Source: Megamerina dolium
Lineage: Eukaryota > Arthropoda > Insecta > Diptera > Megamerinidae
Assembly (NCBI GenBank): GCA_963854835.1
Contig: OY978525.1
Span: forward strand, 46,819,196 to 46,883,195
Length of the DNA stretch: 64,000 bases
Direction of reading: 5' to 3'
Position 1 is the first letter of the stretch; the number at the start of each line of letters is the position of its first letter. Positions 1 to 11,307 of the stretch are shown here, one piece after another. The notes beneath the pieces are model-generated. The model was not told the origin of the DNA and made no database searches. It saw only the letters and a list, made by a program, of their open reading frames with translations. The position numbers and the translations under genes were made by a program.

Positions 1-1229
1 TGTAAATTTTTAGCAAAAAGTTTATAGTGGTTACTGAAATTTTGTAGTTTTTGCTTTTTTTCGAAAATACCGTTGTATTGAAAGTAGACGTGTTATTGAC
101 CAATCTCAAAAATTGTCGGCACTTAATTTACTAACGCTAAAGCCCCTTTGCCTGCCAATTTTCATAAAGATGGTTTGAATTCTTACTGGTTTAATCTGAC
201 AGAGGAGATATTAAACAACATGTTGGTAGTAGTCTCTGACTCTAGGCAAATGTAGCTTAATATGCGTATTACGGTTCTCGACTTACTAGAATTTGACGAC
301 GCCGAATTTGGCGATTCGCCTAAGCATCAGTACTGTCAAAACAACATAACGAAAATGACAATTCAAATGTCATCCAGACAGATAAATCACAGATCTCATC
401 GTGAAATTTTTTACTTCGTTTACTTTGTGAATTTTGTTAAAATACTAATAATTAAGAGAAATAGAAATTTGGTGGTAAAGTGATAATATAATAATAACAA
501 ATAAATATTTAGAAACCTGTGGACAATTCAGTTGCTTCTTTTTATTTGTTTCTCATCGTGCACAAAGCAAACAAACATTTGACGGTCAGCACGTCCACAC
601 ACACCTATATACTAGCACATTTTGGTTTTTGAGTAGTTAGGTTTTTAAGTACTTTGTCGTGATTTTCTAATAATGCGCAAACAAATTAATCGAATTTCGT
701 GTTAAAACGAAAATTACCTGTCATATTAATGTATATTCACGAAGTGGATGAGTGCAACGTATTATTTGTACTATGGTCAGTGTCGTGTGAAAAATATTCT
801 CCAAATATCGACATCAAATATCTCACATCAATGGACAATGGACAAAAATGGGAACCCAATCATGTTGCCGATCCAATAGTGACACGTTGGAAAAGATACA
901 ATTGAAACTATCATCAAACATACACAAAAAGAGAGATACGTACCTCTATTGAAGATATCTACATATATCATTTTGATTTATTTTTTTATAATATAATATA
1001 ATTTTCCCGTTGTATTCTAATTTGCGTGTTATTCTACACTAACTACTAGTATGTAATCTTAACAAACATCTACTAAACTTTGGTTATGGTCTCGATCGGA
1101 CCCAAATAAAAATTACATATATTTGGTCAGGATAAGATTCTTTTTTATTAACTTTAGCAAAAAGGCTTACTAACTCAACATTATTTCGTGAATTTCTGGA
1201 AGAAGCTTTAGGTAATACCCATATTGCGT
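1..1229. other. Unassigned AT-rich sequence
   Basis: No convincing gene, RNA or transposon signature is seen. Short open frames here have no recognisable domain and read like chance frames in AT-rich DNA. The jockey RT fragment that follows may begin somewhat before 1230, but earlier codons are not recognisable. Confidence 0.5.
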
Positions 1230-1578
1230 GTGATATACGTAAAGCAGCTACGTTTGCTGACGACACATGTATATTAGCCGTTGGATCGAACGATTACGAA
1301 TCTACCGCGAAACTCCAAAATTCAATCGACTTTATAGTCAGCTGGACTGCGAAGTGGAGAATAAAATTGAATGAGTCAAAATCTGTTCATGTGGATTTCA
1401 CTAGCAAAACAATTTCATATATACCCGTTAAAATACACTCAGCGGCTGTGCCATACACCAATAGCGCCAAATACATAGAAATGAATCTGGATGCAAAACT
1501 CAAATGGAAAGAGCACGTTAAAAATAAAGCTACAGAACTTAATTTGAAGTTACAAAAACTTTATTGGCTAATGGGCTT
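1230..1578 (+). pseudogene. Jockey-type LINE reverse transcriptase fragment
   Basis: The plus frame encodes the RT palm motif FADDT near 1252-1266, then a stretch resembling the thumb/connection region of jockey-clade RTs (WTAKWRIKLNESKSVHV, then a KYIEMNLDAKLKWKEH stretch matching the usual KYLGxxLDxxLxWxxH). The same family occurs at 40863-41693 and 4241-4688. The fragment lacks the endonuclease and most RT motifs and stops at a WLM motif where a SINE begins. The piece at 4241-4688 (minus) starts a few codons downstream of this point, so the two may be halves of one copy separated by an inversion. Jockey assignment rests on motif wording only. Confidence 0.75.
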
Positions 1579-1814
1579 AGGTTGCCGTAGCTCAGTGGTT
1601 AGTGCGTTGGCCTTCTGATCTGTAGGTCGTGGGTTCAATCCCCGGCTGAAGCATAACAAAATTAATATCGAAAAGATTTTTCTTTCGAACGGTACCCACT
1701 TGCCGGCAAGAATTGGCAATTTTTCCGGCAGTAACAATTTGCCAAAAGTGCTTCTTAAAAGAGCTCTGTGACAAAAAACTAAGTTAAAGTGATGTCACAA
1801 GAGTTCTCTCCCGT
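1579..1814 (+). repeat. tRNA-derived SINE, copy 1 (3' truncated)
   Basis: The head carries an A-box-like TAGCTCAGTGG and a B-box GGTTCAATCCC at tRNA spacing, as expected for an internal RNA polymerase III promoter. The body matches copies at 33899-34253 (minus), 54101-54474 and 60551-60909, sharing the stretches around 'cttccggcagtaacaa' and 'agtgatgtcacaag'. The 3' third is missing: the sequence switches to gypsy pol at about 1815. Confidence 0.85.
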
Positions 1815-3050
1815 TCTGAACACGGCAAAGCGGATGCTCTATCTCGTCGTCCTTGCGAAATGGACTGTAAGCATTGTTCTCGAGTGGAAAGCAAGGAGAA
1901 CATTGTCGACATACGACATACGAATATATTGCCGGAGGAGTCATGGACCACCGAACAAGAGCAAGAATATCAGCGGACGACCCAGAACTCGTAAAGATTA
2001 TGGAATACAAAGAGCAGGGCATATGTCCAGATTGGCAAAAAATGGCTAATGAGAGTCCAATAGCAAAAGCATACTGGGCGCAGTGGCAAATACTGCACTT
2101 ACGAGACGGATGTTTATTCCGAGCATGGGAATGTGAAGATGGAAAAATCACTAATGATCTTCTAGTGGTATCCAAGGCAAGAATACATGAAGTGATAGCT
2201 GAGTATCACAATGCCTCCAGTAGAAGTCATTTGGGAATCACCAAAACCGTAAGATGCAATAATACACCGTGGGTGCTCCATTTGAACTAATTGCTATGGA
2301 CATATCTGTACCATCTCCAATAAGCAACGCAGGAAACAAGTATGTTCTGGTGGTTATAGATTACTTCAGTAAATGGCCTGAAGTATACCCCATTCCAAAT
2401 CAGGAAGCTAGTACAGTTGCGGATGTATTCGTCAACCAATGGATTACTCGTTTTGGTGTATCGATGGAATTACACTCAGACCAAGGTCGAAATTTCGAAT
2501 CAGTTGTATTCCAAGAGATATGCCGCATGCTGGGTATATACAAAACTCGTACAACACCTTTGCATCCACAATCTGATGGCATGGTAGAACAATTTAACCG
2601 TACCTTGGAAGAATATTTGAGAAAAGTCGTAAATAAATACCAAAGAGACTGGGATGTACATATACCAATGTTCCTCATGGCATATAGATGCGCACAACAT
2701 GATACGACGGCTACTACACCAGCAATGGCAAATTTTGGAAACGAGTTAATGCTGCCAACTGATTTTAAATTTGGAGTCGTAACACCAACGAGATCAACCG
2801 AAGGTAACTATATTAGCGAAAAGCGGGAACAGTTGGATGAAGTACATCAGTTCATCAGAGAGCGGTCGTAGATGATAAGCGATAAGATGAAGGCCAGGTA
2901 AGACTTGAAAGCAAATTCCAAAGGGTTCTATGAATGAGAGCTTGTAGTGTTTCATAATTCACAATGAAAGAAAGGCCTGTCCCCTAAACTACAGACTCAT
3001 TGGGAAGGACCATATGAGATTATAGCAAAGATAAATGACGTACTGTATCG
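1815..3050 (+). pseudogene. Ty3/gypsy family A pol fragment (RNase H end to integrase)
   Basis: It begins in a damaged version of the ADALSRRP motif that closes gypsy RNase H and continues through the tether and the start of the H2C2 integrase finger. A deletion near 2256-2270 removes the rest of the finger. The integrase core follows at 2270-2870 with the three acidic residues in context (MDIS, HSDQG, GMVEQFNRT). A C-terminal GPYEII-type segment appears at 2990-3045. A frameshift lies near 1970. The 3' part is repeated at 12893-13080 at high identity. The reading joins on to the minus-strand RNase H at 4689-5244. Confidence 0.85.
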
Positions 3051-3412
3051 TATTCGTATTCTTCAGCGCCTTTGCGTTACCGAATCTCTCCGCCGCTAAG
3101 ATAATCTCCGACTCACCGATTGTCAGTGCTTCTTCTATTGGGGGTATCACCATATACGGTTGCAAGTCTTGCGCCGGAAAAAGCGTTTTTAGTACCTTTC
3201 CTAAGAGGATAGGGCAGGTTGGTGCTTTACCTCTATCACCTCTGACCTTCGACATCACTATCTTATACGCGTCACACCACGGGTTCTCGTCAACCCTTTC
3301 ACAAAGCTGTTTGAAACATGAGGACTTGCTGCTTTTGATCGCTTTTTTAAACTCCTTGCGTTTCTTTTTAAAGCATTCACGTAGTATTATATCTTGCTCT
3401 ATGATATAGAAG
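3047..3412 (-). pseudogene. R1-clade LINE ORF2 fragment (endonuclease-RT linker)
   Basis: On the minus strand the translation matches, nearly residue by residue, the linker of the large R1-like element at 22570-22900: KKAIKSSKSSC, then APTCPILLGKVLKTLFP, then AAERFGNAKA. No catalytic motif is included. Both ends are abrupt junctions, with gypsy A at the left and a different endonuclease fragment at the right. Confidence 0.8.
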
Positions 3413-3419
3413 GATCAGA

Positions 3420-3905
3420 AATTAGGAACACGTCAAGTAAACTAGGTACAGCTGCATTAGAGTAACGGTTGGGGAGATAGAGTTGACGACAGTGAGGGCA
3501 TTAGTAGAGATATAGTTTAAGAAACTACTAGCAGTACTATCATTCAACAATAAGTTAATGTTAAAATCTCCCCATATAACAAGATTGTCAAAGGCAATCA
3601 GTATTTCAGAAATATCAAGGAAAAATGGACTAAGGCTAAAGCCGCGATGTGGATTAAAACACACGATATCAGAAATTTGATACAACTGTTAAATATTTAA
3701 ACATTAATAAACTCAATCATAGAGCTATTGTTTTGACCTTACGACCTTGACATCAAAATCATATTTACAATAGACCGCAATACCACTACCTCTCCTCGAG
3801 GATCTATCATTACCAAAAAGTTTATATACGTTAATGGAATAAAGCTAGTCTGAAAGATCAGATCTGAACCACGTCTCAGATATATGTACATACAATACAT
3901 GAATT
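3420..3905 (-). pseudogene. Non-LTR retrotransposon endonuclease fragment
   Basis: The minus-strand reading gives ISETWF (endonuclease start region), a GSGIAVYCK segment and WGDFNINLL, which are typical APE-type endonuclease motifs of jockey/CR1-like LINEs. A stop falls near 3725. The fragment does not resemble the R1 or LOA endonucleases elsewhere in the window. Whether it belongs to the jockey copy nearby cannot be decided. Confidence 0.65.
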
Positions 3906-4240
3906 AAATGATATCCACAATAATTATTAATAATACAGACCAATAATTAATGATTAAAAATTTTACAAAAACAAATTGTTTTACAAATACAAAATGATTT
4001 GCATGCAACTGCAATGACCTATTGATTTCTACCCATTTTGCACTCATAGCATCAATACCAGCTGAGAGTGTCAGATTGCATAGATCATCGCCAATAGTAT
4101 CAATAAAATTATAATCCACTGTTTCCATCCAATCAATACCTGCATTTCGAAAATAATCAACATATCCATTGTACGTCTCTGTGCCATTTTAAAGAATTCT
4201 TATATCATAGTTTTACTTGCTGCAGAAAGTATAAATTTGT
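3906..4240. other. Unassigned sequence
   Basis: AT-rich sequence with a short minus-strand open frame (3904-4128) that has no recognisable domain. No repeat match within the window was noticed. Confidence 0.4.
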
Positions 4241-4688
4241 GTAAATGTAATTTTTTTTTAATTGAAACCTTTTAAATAATGTTTACATTTCATAATATTA
4301 CACCTAGTTATAAATAAAACTAACAAGTAATTTTCTTTTGTTAAAAATTGAATTTTCAAAATAAAATATTAACCACTAAGTAGATCAAGCGGTTTAGCTT
4401 CTTCAAGCTTCTTGGTGCGGTTGCTTCATCGCTAAGTATGGCAGCTTCATGGTTTACATGTGTTTTTAGCCGCTAACTGAAAAATTGTGTCAGAAAACGT
4501 TTTCATATCTAGGTCTCTATGGAAATCCTCGTTGCATACGTACTAGGGTGCGTTTACAATGACTCTGATTACCATGTTCTGAAATCGTTGTATGTTGTCA
4601 ATATTTATTTTGGCAGTACAACCCCACAATTGTATGCTATACGTCCATACCGGCCTTAGAACTTGATTGTAAATCTTCTTTACGATGT
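4241..4688 (-). pseudogene. Jockey-type LINE 3' end
   Basis: The minus strand reads VLRPVWTYSIQLWG, then NIQRFQNMVIRVIVNAP and an HRDL motif, the standard C-terminal landmarks of jockey-clade RTs. The same landmarks appear in 41021-41674. A T-run at 4252-4260 marks the poly(A) side. The 5' edge at about 4688 abuts gypsy RNase H directly. It begins about a dozen codons after the WLM motif that ends the plus-strand jockey piece at 1578. Confidence 0.75.
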
Positions 4689-5244
4689 TCGATAGTAAAA
4701 TCATAACTCTGCAGCCTTTCAATCCAGCGCGGCAATTGTCCTTCTGGGTTTTTAAATTGTAATAACCAACTTAGCGCTGAGTGGTCAGTTCGTAGATGAA
4801 ATGACTGACCGTATAAGTATTTATGGAAATACTTTACACATTCCAGTATTGCGAGCAACTCTCTTCGAGTGACACAGTAGTTTCTTTCTGGCTTCGACAG
4901 GATTTTACTGTAGTATGCTATTGCTTTTTCTTGCTCATCTATAATCTGAGAGAGCACACCACCTATTCCATAGCCACACGCATCTGTGTTCAACACAATC
5001 TTTTGACCAGGTACTGAATACGCTAATACTGGTGCTGAACAGAGTCTTTCTTTCAGCTGTTCGAATGCTTTCTGTTGTTCCTCGCCCCACACAAATGGTT
5101 TGTTCTTTCTTATTTGTTGTTGCTGACTGCTGGCGATGTTTGCAAATCCAGGAACAAATCGTCTATAGTAGGTACTTAACTCGTGAAGATTCTACGGAAT
5201 AGGCCATTCTTGTACTGCTGCTACTTTCTCCTCGCCGGTATGTA
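4689..5244 (-). pseudogene. Gypsy A RNase H region
   Basis: The minus strand encodes the RT connection (YYRRFVPGFANIA) and then RNase H: WGEEQQKAFEQLKE, NTDACGYGIGGVLSQ (first catalytic Asp), a REL motif, and RTDHSALSWLL, ending in FTIEHRK. Residues 5092-4700 stay open over about 130 codons, with an upstream stop near 5195. The natural continuation after FTIEHRK is the DALSRRP motif found inverted at 1815. Confidence 0.85.
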
Positions 5245-6421
5245 CGAGGGCGGATTGATAATGAAGCTACCTAAGTAGGAAAAAAACATTTTTTTTCAAA
5301 AACCATTTATTTCTCAACATAGTCTCCTTTTACTTCGACACGCTTAGTAAGACGATATTCCAACTTTTTTATACTATCTGAATAATACGATTTCGGGAAC
5401 ACCTCAAAATACGAGTTAGTTTCAGTAATCACTTTTTCGTTTGAGCTGAATCTTTTTCCTGCGAGCCATTTTTTCATGTTTGGAAACAGAAAAAAGTCAC
5501 TAGGAGCTAAATCTGGACTATAAGGTGGATGATTAACCAATGCGAAGTGTATTTCACGTAATTTTAGCTTCGAATCTAATGCTGTGTGAATACTTTCCTG
5601 TGATTGTGGATAATTTTACAAGATAATCGATAAGCAATATTCCGACTGTATCCTAAAATACAGATGCCATAACCTTGCCAGCCAATTTCACTGCCTTCGC
5701 CTTCTTCGGAGCACTTCCACCAGCTTCCATCCATTGTTTCGATTGATTTTTGGTTTCAGGTGTGTAGTGGTGGACCCACGTTTCAGTTATTAATCGACGC
5801 CAAAAATCAATAGGATTACGCTTTATCATGTCAAACACCGCTGTGAAGTGGTTTCTCGAACTCGTTTTTGTTCGACACTGAGCAAACGAGGCACCCATCT
5901 TGCCGATAGCTTTTACATATGCAAATGTTCATGCAAAATGTTGAACACACGTTCATATGAGATGTTTACCAATTTAACAATCTCACGCAACTTGACTCGG
6001 CGATCATTCATAATTACATCGAGGATTTTCTTGATATTGTCTTCAGTAACCACCTCTTTTGGCCTTCCTGTTGATGGTATTGTTGCAGTGCTTGTTCGGC
6101 CGCGTTTAAATTCAGCAATCCAATATTTTACCATGTAATCTGACGGAGCAGATTCACCGTAATGTTTATCGAGCTTTTATTTTGTCTCTTTCGCCGTTTT
6201 CCCTTTCAAATAATAGTGTTTAATCACTGCACGAAATTCGCTTTTTTCCATTTTGCAAGAAACAAAAAAGTTGGTTATTTCAAACAACTACAACAAATAA
6301 ACTAATCGATGAATTTTGGTGAAATTTTAACAGCTGACGTTTGACAGATCGCAATTTCAAAAAGAAAAAGTTTTTGTGTTTTGCTGACTTTTTCGATAGC
6401 TTCTTTATCAATCCGCCCTCG
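5245..6421 (-). mobile_element. Mariner element (mellifera-like), full length, inactive
   Basis: It is bounded by inverted repeats beginning CGAGGGCGGATTGATAA (5245) and its complement ending at 6421, each flanked by TA, so the element is 1177 bp with a TA target duplication. It lies inside the RT region of gypsy A. The same terminal repeat ends the fragment at 31972-32501. Subfamily is judged from the transposase C-terminus (KKWLAGKRFSSNE, then KGDYVEK). Confidence 0.9.
5307..6134 (-). pseudogene. Mariner transposase, broken
   Basis: Three minus-strand pieces are recognisable. 6134-5913 holds the second helix-turn-helix (VKLREIVKLVNIS, ending HEHL). 5898-5653 holds WVHHYTPETKNQSKQW, which normally follows the first catalytic Asp. 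5540-5307 carries HPPYSPDLAPSDFFLFPN with the third Asp and ends GDYVEK. The middle catalytic Asp region near 5560-5600 is scrambled. Several frameshifts make it inactive. Confidence 0.85.
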
Positions 6422-6615
6422 TACCCCTCCCGTTGTTACTTCAAGACCAAGATATTTAACTTCTCGCCTGAAGAGTGAACACTTTTTCATATTCAGTTTA
6501 GGCCCTGCTGATTGTATACGCTTAAATACTTCTTTCAAGTTTTCCAGGTGGTCTTTAAAATCTTTTGCCATTTCTTTAGGTTCCCCTAACGTCCTACCAA
6601 GTATGATGTTTTAAT
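6422..6615 (-). pseudogene. Gypsy A reverse transcriptase C-terminal fragment
   Basis: The translation HLENLKEVFKRIQSAG, then KCSLFRREVKYLGLEVT is the conserved stretch after the YxDD box in Ty3/gypsy RTs. The catalytic core itself is deleted between about 6615 and 6643. The downstream side is cut by the mariner insertion and resumes at 5244. Confidence 0.85.
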
Positions 6616-6642
6616 TTGGTATTTCTTTATCTGCTTCCACAT

Positions 6643-6932
6643 TCATCTGTCCCAAATCACCGCTTCTGATTTTGCTGGAACCTCTTGGCGTTGACATGCC
6701 AGTACTCGTTTGATGTTTCCACTACGCTTGTAACCGATGTTCAATGGTAGCTCGACATTTGCATAGCGTAGTATCCTTTGACTTAAATCTAACGTAAATC
6801 CGTTGTTAATCATAAAATCAACACCAATTATTACGTCATCGATGATGTCGTCCACAATGAATTCATGTTCCCACGTGGAATTTCCAATAGATACTCGTTT
6901 CTTTATCTTACCCAGAATTTGTGCATCCTCAG
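6643..6932 (-). pseudogene. Gypsy A aspartic protease remnant
   Basis: The minus strand encodes HEFIV..IIGVDFM..NGFTLDLSQRILRY, matching the flap-to-C-terminus region of gypsy proteases (the usual IIGxDFL motif). The N-terminal half with the D-T/S-G active site is not present, so a deletion near 6932 is inferred. Confidence 0.7.
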
Positions 6933-8340
6933 TTAGTTTAACGATTGATTTGTGTCAGTGGAGCGGTCGCTGTCCACTTTATTCTCCTTCTTTTGTCTTC
7001 CTGGAGAAATCAATCTAGATCGCTTTCGTCGTAGACGGCAGTCACGCGCCATGTGTCCTGGATTGTCGCAAATAAAGCACTTACCAGTAAATTTGTTTTC
7101 GCGTCGACCTATTGTTCTTACTTGAGGCTGGACTACGGACTTGAATGCCTGACACATTGCTTCAACGAGATCTGATGTTTCTGTTTCTAGTTGGCGCGGC
7201 ATTGGTCGACACATCAAACTGGGGGCTTCAAACTTCATGGCACTACTGACTATTTCGGCATATGTATTCCTTGGTGACATGACTAGGGCACGCTTTGTCT
7301 CTCCATCACGCATGCCATCTATGAATGCCTCTATTTTTATTTTTTCGACGAACTCTTCCGAATTACCGGAGAACGCAAGATGACATAAGCGCTCAATATC
7401 GGAAGCGAATTCCTGAAGGCTCTCATTACTCTGTTGAACTCGCGATCTTAATTCACTCTCTGCAATTGACTCTTATATTCATTTCCATATTTGAGTTGGA
7501 GTGTCTCCATCAGTGATTGATAGTTACCACGGTCTTTCTCTGGAACCATCTGTAACACCTCGGAAGCATTACCTTTTAATGCGACTATTAAAGCAGCAGT
7601 CTTGTCACTATCGGCGCATTGATCCTTCGAAGCTGTTTTCTCGAACTGAAGCTTGAAGATATTGAGTGGTGTGGTTCATCAAATGTTGGTGGCTTTAGTT
7701 TAATTGTACTTAAATCTCTAATCACTGATACCGCTGGTCCATTTATTTTCAGTTGGTAGAGATCGTGCTGTAATTTCTCGAACTTATCTTCCCAGTCGTC
7801 GACATGTTCCTTCAGCTTATCATCCAACTCATCCACGTGTTCTTTCAGCTCTGTGACTTTGTCATTAATAGCTCCGGAAATTTCCTGAAATCTAAGTTCA
7901 ATTCCTTTTTGTAGATTTTCGATGACGTGTTCTTGGTGAGCCGAATGTTCTTGAATTTCCATACGCAATTCACTAATAACGCCCTCTTGGCGTACCGAAT
8001 GTTCTTGAAGCTTGGAGTCAATTGTTTTCTGGAACTCTCCCATAGCGTTTTCTTGGCGAGACGCATTTTCTTGTAGCTGTTGTTGCTGCTGTTGCATCAT
8101 GGTTTTCATAAATTCCATGAGTTGACCACTCGAAACTAATTTACTCTCTTCCTCAGCGTGCACGACTGCATGTATATCGGCTTCCTCAAATAACTCATGT
8201 TCTTCTACATTAATTCCCTTAGCCTCCATAGCTTGCCTCATCCTCAGCAGCAGTTCCGCCTTTGCACCTGATGACGATAGATTCATCTCTACCAACAGCT
8301 TTTTAAGCTGGTCCACTTTTAGTTGGTCAATTTTCACCAT
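6933..8340 (-). pseudogene. Gypsy A gag with SAP-like start and CCHC knuckle
   Basis: From ATG at 8340 the first 45 residues resemble a SAP motif (LKVDQLKKLLVEMNLSSSG). A Gln- and Glu-rich segment of probable coiled coil follows, with several EHS-QE repeats. A frameshift near 7675 leads into a retrotransposon gag segment (NIFKLQFEK, then VALKGNASEVLQ). Further breaks occur near 7470 and 7320. The final open piece, 7313-6933, ends with one zinc knuckle, CFICDNPGHMARDC. The gag polyprotein would package element RNA in cytoplasmic particles. Confidence 0.8.
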
Positions 8341-8349
8341 CTTTACAGA

Positions 8350-8367
8350 ATCCCACCTCTAACACCA
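8350..8367 (-). other. Primer-binding site of gypsy A
   Basis: Two bases inside the LTR the minus strand reads TGGTGTTAGAGGTGGGAT, complementary to a tRNA 3' end with CCA. It differs at two positions from the gypsy B site at 42264, which fits tRNA-Leu. Confidence 0.7.
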
Positions 8368-8369
8368 AT

Positions 8370-8755
8370 TGTTACGTTTTTATTCTGTGAGCGTTTAATT
8401 CTATTTGAATTACCTTGTTCGATCACTGGATTCTGTTAATAATAACTGCAACACTTATTTTATACAACTATATACAGCAACAATTTATTTAATAAACACT
8501 ATTTACAATCAACTCTTTATAATCAACTATTTATTTACAATAACACTTTAATGTACTAGCAACTTTTGCCTCTGTATTGATGTTTGCGCAGTCACGTTCG
8601 GAAGCATTTGATTCTCACTTTTCAACACCGGCTCTATTTATACTCTGTTGGCAACACCCCAGAATCTTCCTTTATCGAGATTCTTCTCTTCCTTTCTCGT
8701 TGGCTTGTTCTGGTTATCGTTTATTTCTTTTTGTTGACATTCGTTTCGTATCGAT
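8370..8755 (-). repeat. Gypsy A 5' LTR (start deleted)
   Basis: The sequence matches, in reverse complement, the plus-strand LTR at 13193-14902 once the mariner inside that LTR is removed. It ends in TAACA next to the primer-binding site. About 65 bp of the LTR start are missing at 8755, where a LOA LINE begins. Confidence 0.85.
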
Positions 8756-8756
8756 C

Positions 8757-9345
8757 GAGGTTCGAGGAGAAGTTGAGGACATGCATTTTAGTTAGACATG
8801 GGATACGTGCGATTCTATTGTCTAACTTGTGCTCACCGGATCTCACAGTAGTGAGAATAGGTGACGGTGCGGGATCATTTATGATCGCATCAGCATACCT
8901 TCCATACGATTCTCCAGACGAACCATCTTCGAGAGAGGTGGAAGCTCTAGTGAGATTCTGTGATGGTAAGGGGGTTGGTCTGATCTTAGGCTGCGATGCC
9001 AATGCGCACAATTCTGTGTGGGGCAGCAGCAATGAAAACTATAGAGGAGAGTGTCTACTCGAATTTATAGAAAGATTTGGTCTACAAGTTGCCAATAGGC
9101 AACGAATAGGGAACAGAACCGACCTTTGTCGACGCACGTCGTTGCGAGGTTATTGATGTTACTCTGACGAATGTCAAAATGTTGGATAGGATTTTGGATT
9201 GGAGGGTTGTGGATAGACTAATCATGTCGGACCACAGGCCATTCAGTTTGGGATTGCGTCCGATAAAAGACATAGGAACGACTGTAGAATGGTAAGGATA
9301 TCGAAACGAACGGGTTGTGCAAGGTACTGCGAAGGTCTTAGGAAT
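8757..9345 (+). pseudogene. LOA endonuclease domain, frameshifted
   Basis: Reading begins near an ILLSNLC segment and passes through ASAYLPYDS, GCDANAHNSVWGS and the NRGEC-like block NYRGECLLEF. Around 9110 the frame shifts: the continuation encodes TFVDARRCEVIDVTLTN and IMSDHRPF, the final endonuclease motif with its catalytic SDH. The N-terminal start is missing. Stops near 9293 end the readable domain. Confidence 0.8.
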
Positions 9346-9347
9346 TA

Positions 9348-10046
9348 TTGCCAAGGAGGTTTAAGAGACCTAGAACAACAGCAGATGTTGAGTATCAGGT
9401 GAGGGCTATCAGCTCAGCCATGATCAAAGCATTTGAAGCTTCATGTCCTCTGACGGTAGTGGACGAAGGAGATCCCACTCCATGGTGGAATGGGGAACTG
9501 GAATCCATGAAAAAGGAGACAAGGAAGGCTTTTAATCGTCACATGAGAGGGGACCCCAACGCATGGGACGACTACAAGTCAAAGAAAAGGGAGCTGAAGA
9601 ATACACTACGCAACCGTAAAAGGAAAACGTGGAGGGAATTTTGCTCAAATATGCAAGATATGACCGATGTATGTAGATTACAGAGGATCATATCAAAGGA
9701 CCCGGTGTCAAAGTTGGGATTAATTCGCAAAACGAATGGATCCTTTACAGAGACAATCGGAGAGTCACTGAAATACCTGATGGAGGTGCATTTTCCAGGA
9801 AGCTTTAGATCGGAAGATCCTTGGGAAGCCACCCGCAAGGGTGCAAACAGGAATGAAAGATTGGAAGCTGAAAGGATAGTCACCAGAGATGGAGTGATAA
9901 ACGCCATTAAGCGTTTTTCTCCATTCAAAACAGCGGGTACAGACGGGATATTTCCAGCTCTACTTCCAGCGGGGTGCACAAGCTCTGGTAGACAGGCTTC
10001 TGGGAATATTTATTACTTGCCTGGCTACAGGATATATCCATACTGA
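9348..10046 (+). pseudogene. LOA ORF2 linker and start of RT
   Basis: The 232-codon open frame contains a basic linker (DPTPWWNGELESM, then KKRELKNTLRNRKRKTW) found between endonuclease and RT in LOA elements. It ends in FSPFKTAGTDGIFPALL, the first RT block (usually SPGxDGIxP). The true frame is lost near 9970. After 10040 only the QHAYRAGKST block remains, so about 300 bp of RT appear deleted here. Confidence 0.75.
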
Positions 10047-10059
10047 GCAGGTGTCAGCA

Positions 10060-11307
10060 CGCGTACAGAGCTGGCAAATCCACGAACTCGTTCGCGTAGC
10101 GGAGAGGTAACTGTCTTGTGGAGGGATATCTATGTCTACTTTTATGGATATAGAAGGTGCCTTCGATAAGATTGGTTTCGATAAGCTAAGGATGGCCCTT
10201 GCTACTCGTGAAGTCAGCCCAACCATTATAAGGTGGGTGGACAGCATGCTGAGGAAAAGGGCAATAAACTTTCAAAATGGGAGTTACAGACTCAGAGGTA
10301 GGGTAGTCAAAGGGTGTCCACAGGGGGGAGTATTATCGCCCATCCTTTGGAACATCACGGTCGATTCCCTACTTCAGGTTCTGGACTCAAAAGGCATACA
10401 CACCGTCGGGTATGCAGATGACATAGCGGTAATGGTGAGCGGTAAGTTCCTGGACACAATTTATGATACCATGAGCGGTGCACTCAAAATGGTTGAAGGA
10501 TGGTGCACGGAACAAGGTCTCTCTGTAAATGCTAGTAAGTCGGAAACAGTACTCTTTACTAAAAGGAGGACTGGACTAACAATAGACCCTCTTAGGCTTT
10601 TTGGATCGAACATCAACGTATCCAAGGAAGTAAAGTATCTAGGTGTCATCCTCGATAACAAGCTGACTTGGAATAGTCACGTCGATGACAAGATCCAGAA
10701 GGGCAAGCGGGTATTGCATCAGTGTAAGAGAGTGTTCGGTCTCATGTGGGGAATCACTCCCAGAGCAGCGCACTGGATCTACACAACGATGGTCAGACCC
10801 TTAATAACATATGCTGCTGTGGTCTGGTGGCCTAAGGTCACCCAAAAGACCGCGAAAAGCAAGTTAGATAGGGTACAAAGAATGGCTTGTATTGGGATTA
10901 CCGGAGCTATCCGGACGACCCCAGTAGAAGCATTGGAAGTTTTTCTCGGGCTGCTGCCGTTGGACTTGCATATTATGAAGTCAGCGGCATTAACAGCATT
11001 ACGTCTGAAGACAACCAATAATTGGTATGGATTCGGCACAGAGAGGGGGCACAGGGGCATCCTGTCACTGCTATATAGCAGTGTAAAGGAGTCACAGATG
11101 CCAATGGAGGGAATGGGTAGGCTGAAGATGACTGAAAAGTCACACAGAACACTCATTGAAGACGGCCTCACACATGATGTATGTGAGGAAAATGACATCC
11201 GTATTTTTACAGATGGTTCATTAATGGATGGCAGAGCGGGTGCTGGAATCTTCTCTAAGAGTTGGGACTGTGCATGCCAGTATATCAAGCAGAAATGCTT
11301 GGTCTAA
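10060..11307 (+). pseudogene. LOA reverse transcriptase
   Basis: QHAYRAGKST is read near 10056-10085. After a frame change the long frame from 10132 has FMDIEGAFD (RT motif A), KGCPQGGVLSPILWN (motif B) and YADDIAVM (motif C), then the thumb with KYLGVILDNKLTW and ITYAAVVWWPK. It runs into RNase H motif IFTDGSLM at about 11203. Catalytic Asp residues are intact, but the protein is split from its endonuclease and its RNase H by frameshifts. Confidence 0.85.

Larger units (their letters stand above)
4689..8755 (-). mobile_element. Ty3/gypsy family A element, 5' LTR to RNase H, deleted and interrupted
   Basis: Read from right to left it has a 5' LTR (8755-8370), a primer-binding site, gag with SAP-like and coiled-coil regions, a CCHC knuckle, a protease remnant, the end of RT, a mariner insertion (5245-6421) and RNase H. 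Deletions remove the protease active site and the RT catalytic core. Integrase is absent on this strand but present inverted at 1815-3050. The primer-binding site, complementary to a tRNA-Leu 3' end, suggests the mdg3/micropia side of Ty3/gypsy; this is inference. Confidence 0.85.

Noticed and set aside
262..483. Small protein gene near the left edge
   Set aside because: 73 codons without domain, splice support or codon bias in AT-rich DNA; treated as chance.
1580..1660. Apparent tRNA genes at 1580, 34190, 54101 and 60551
   Set aside because: A- and B-boxes are present, but the anticodon stem does not pair well and each is followed by the same 150-300 bp body, so they are SINE heads rather than functional tRNA genes.
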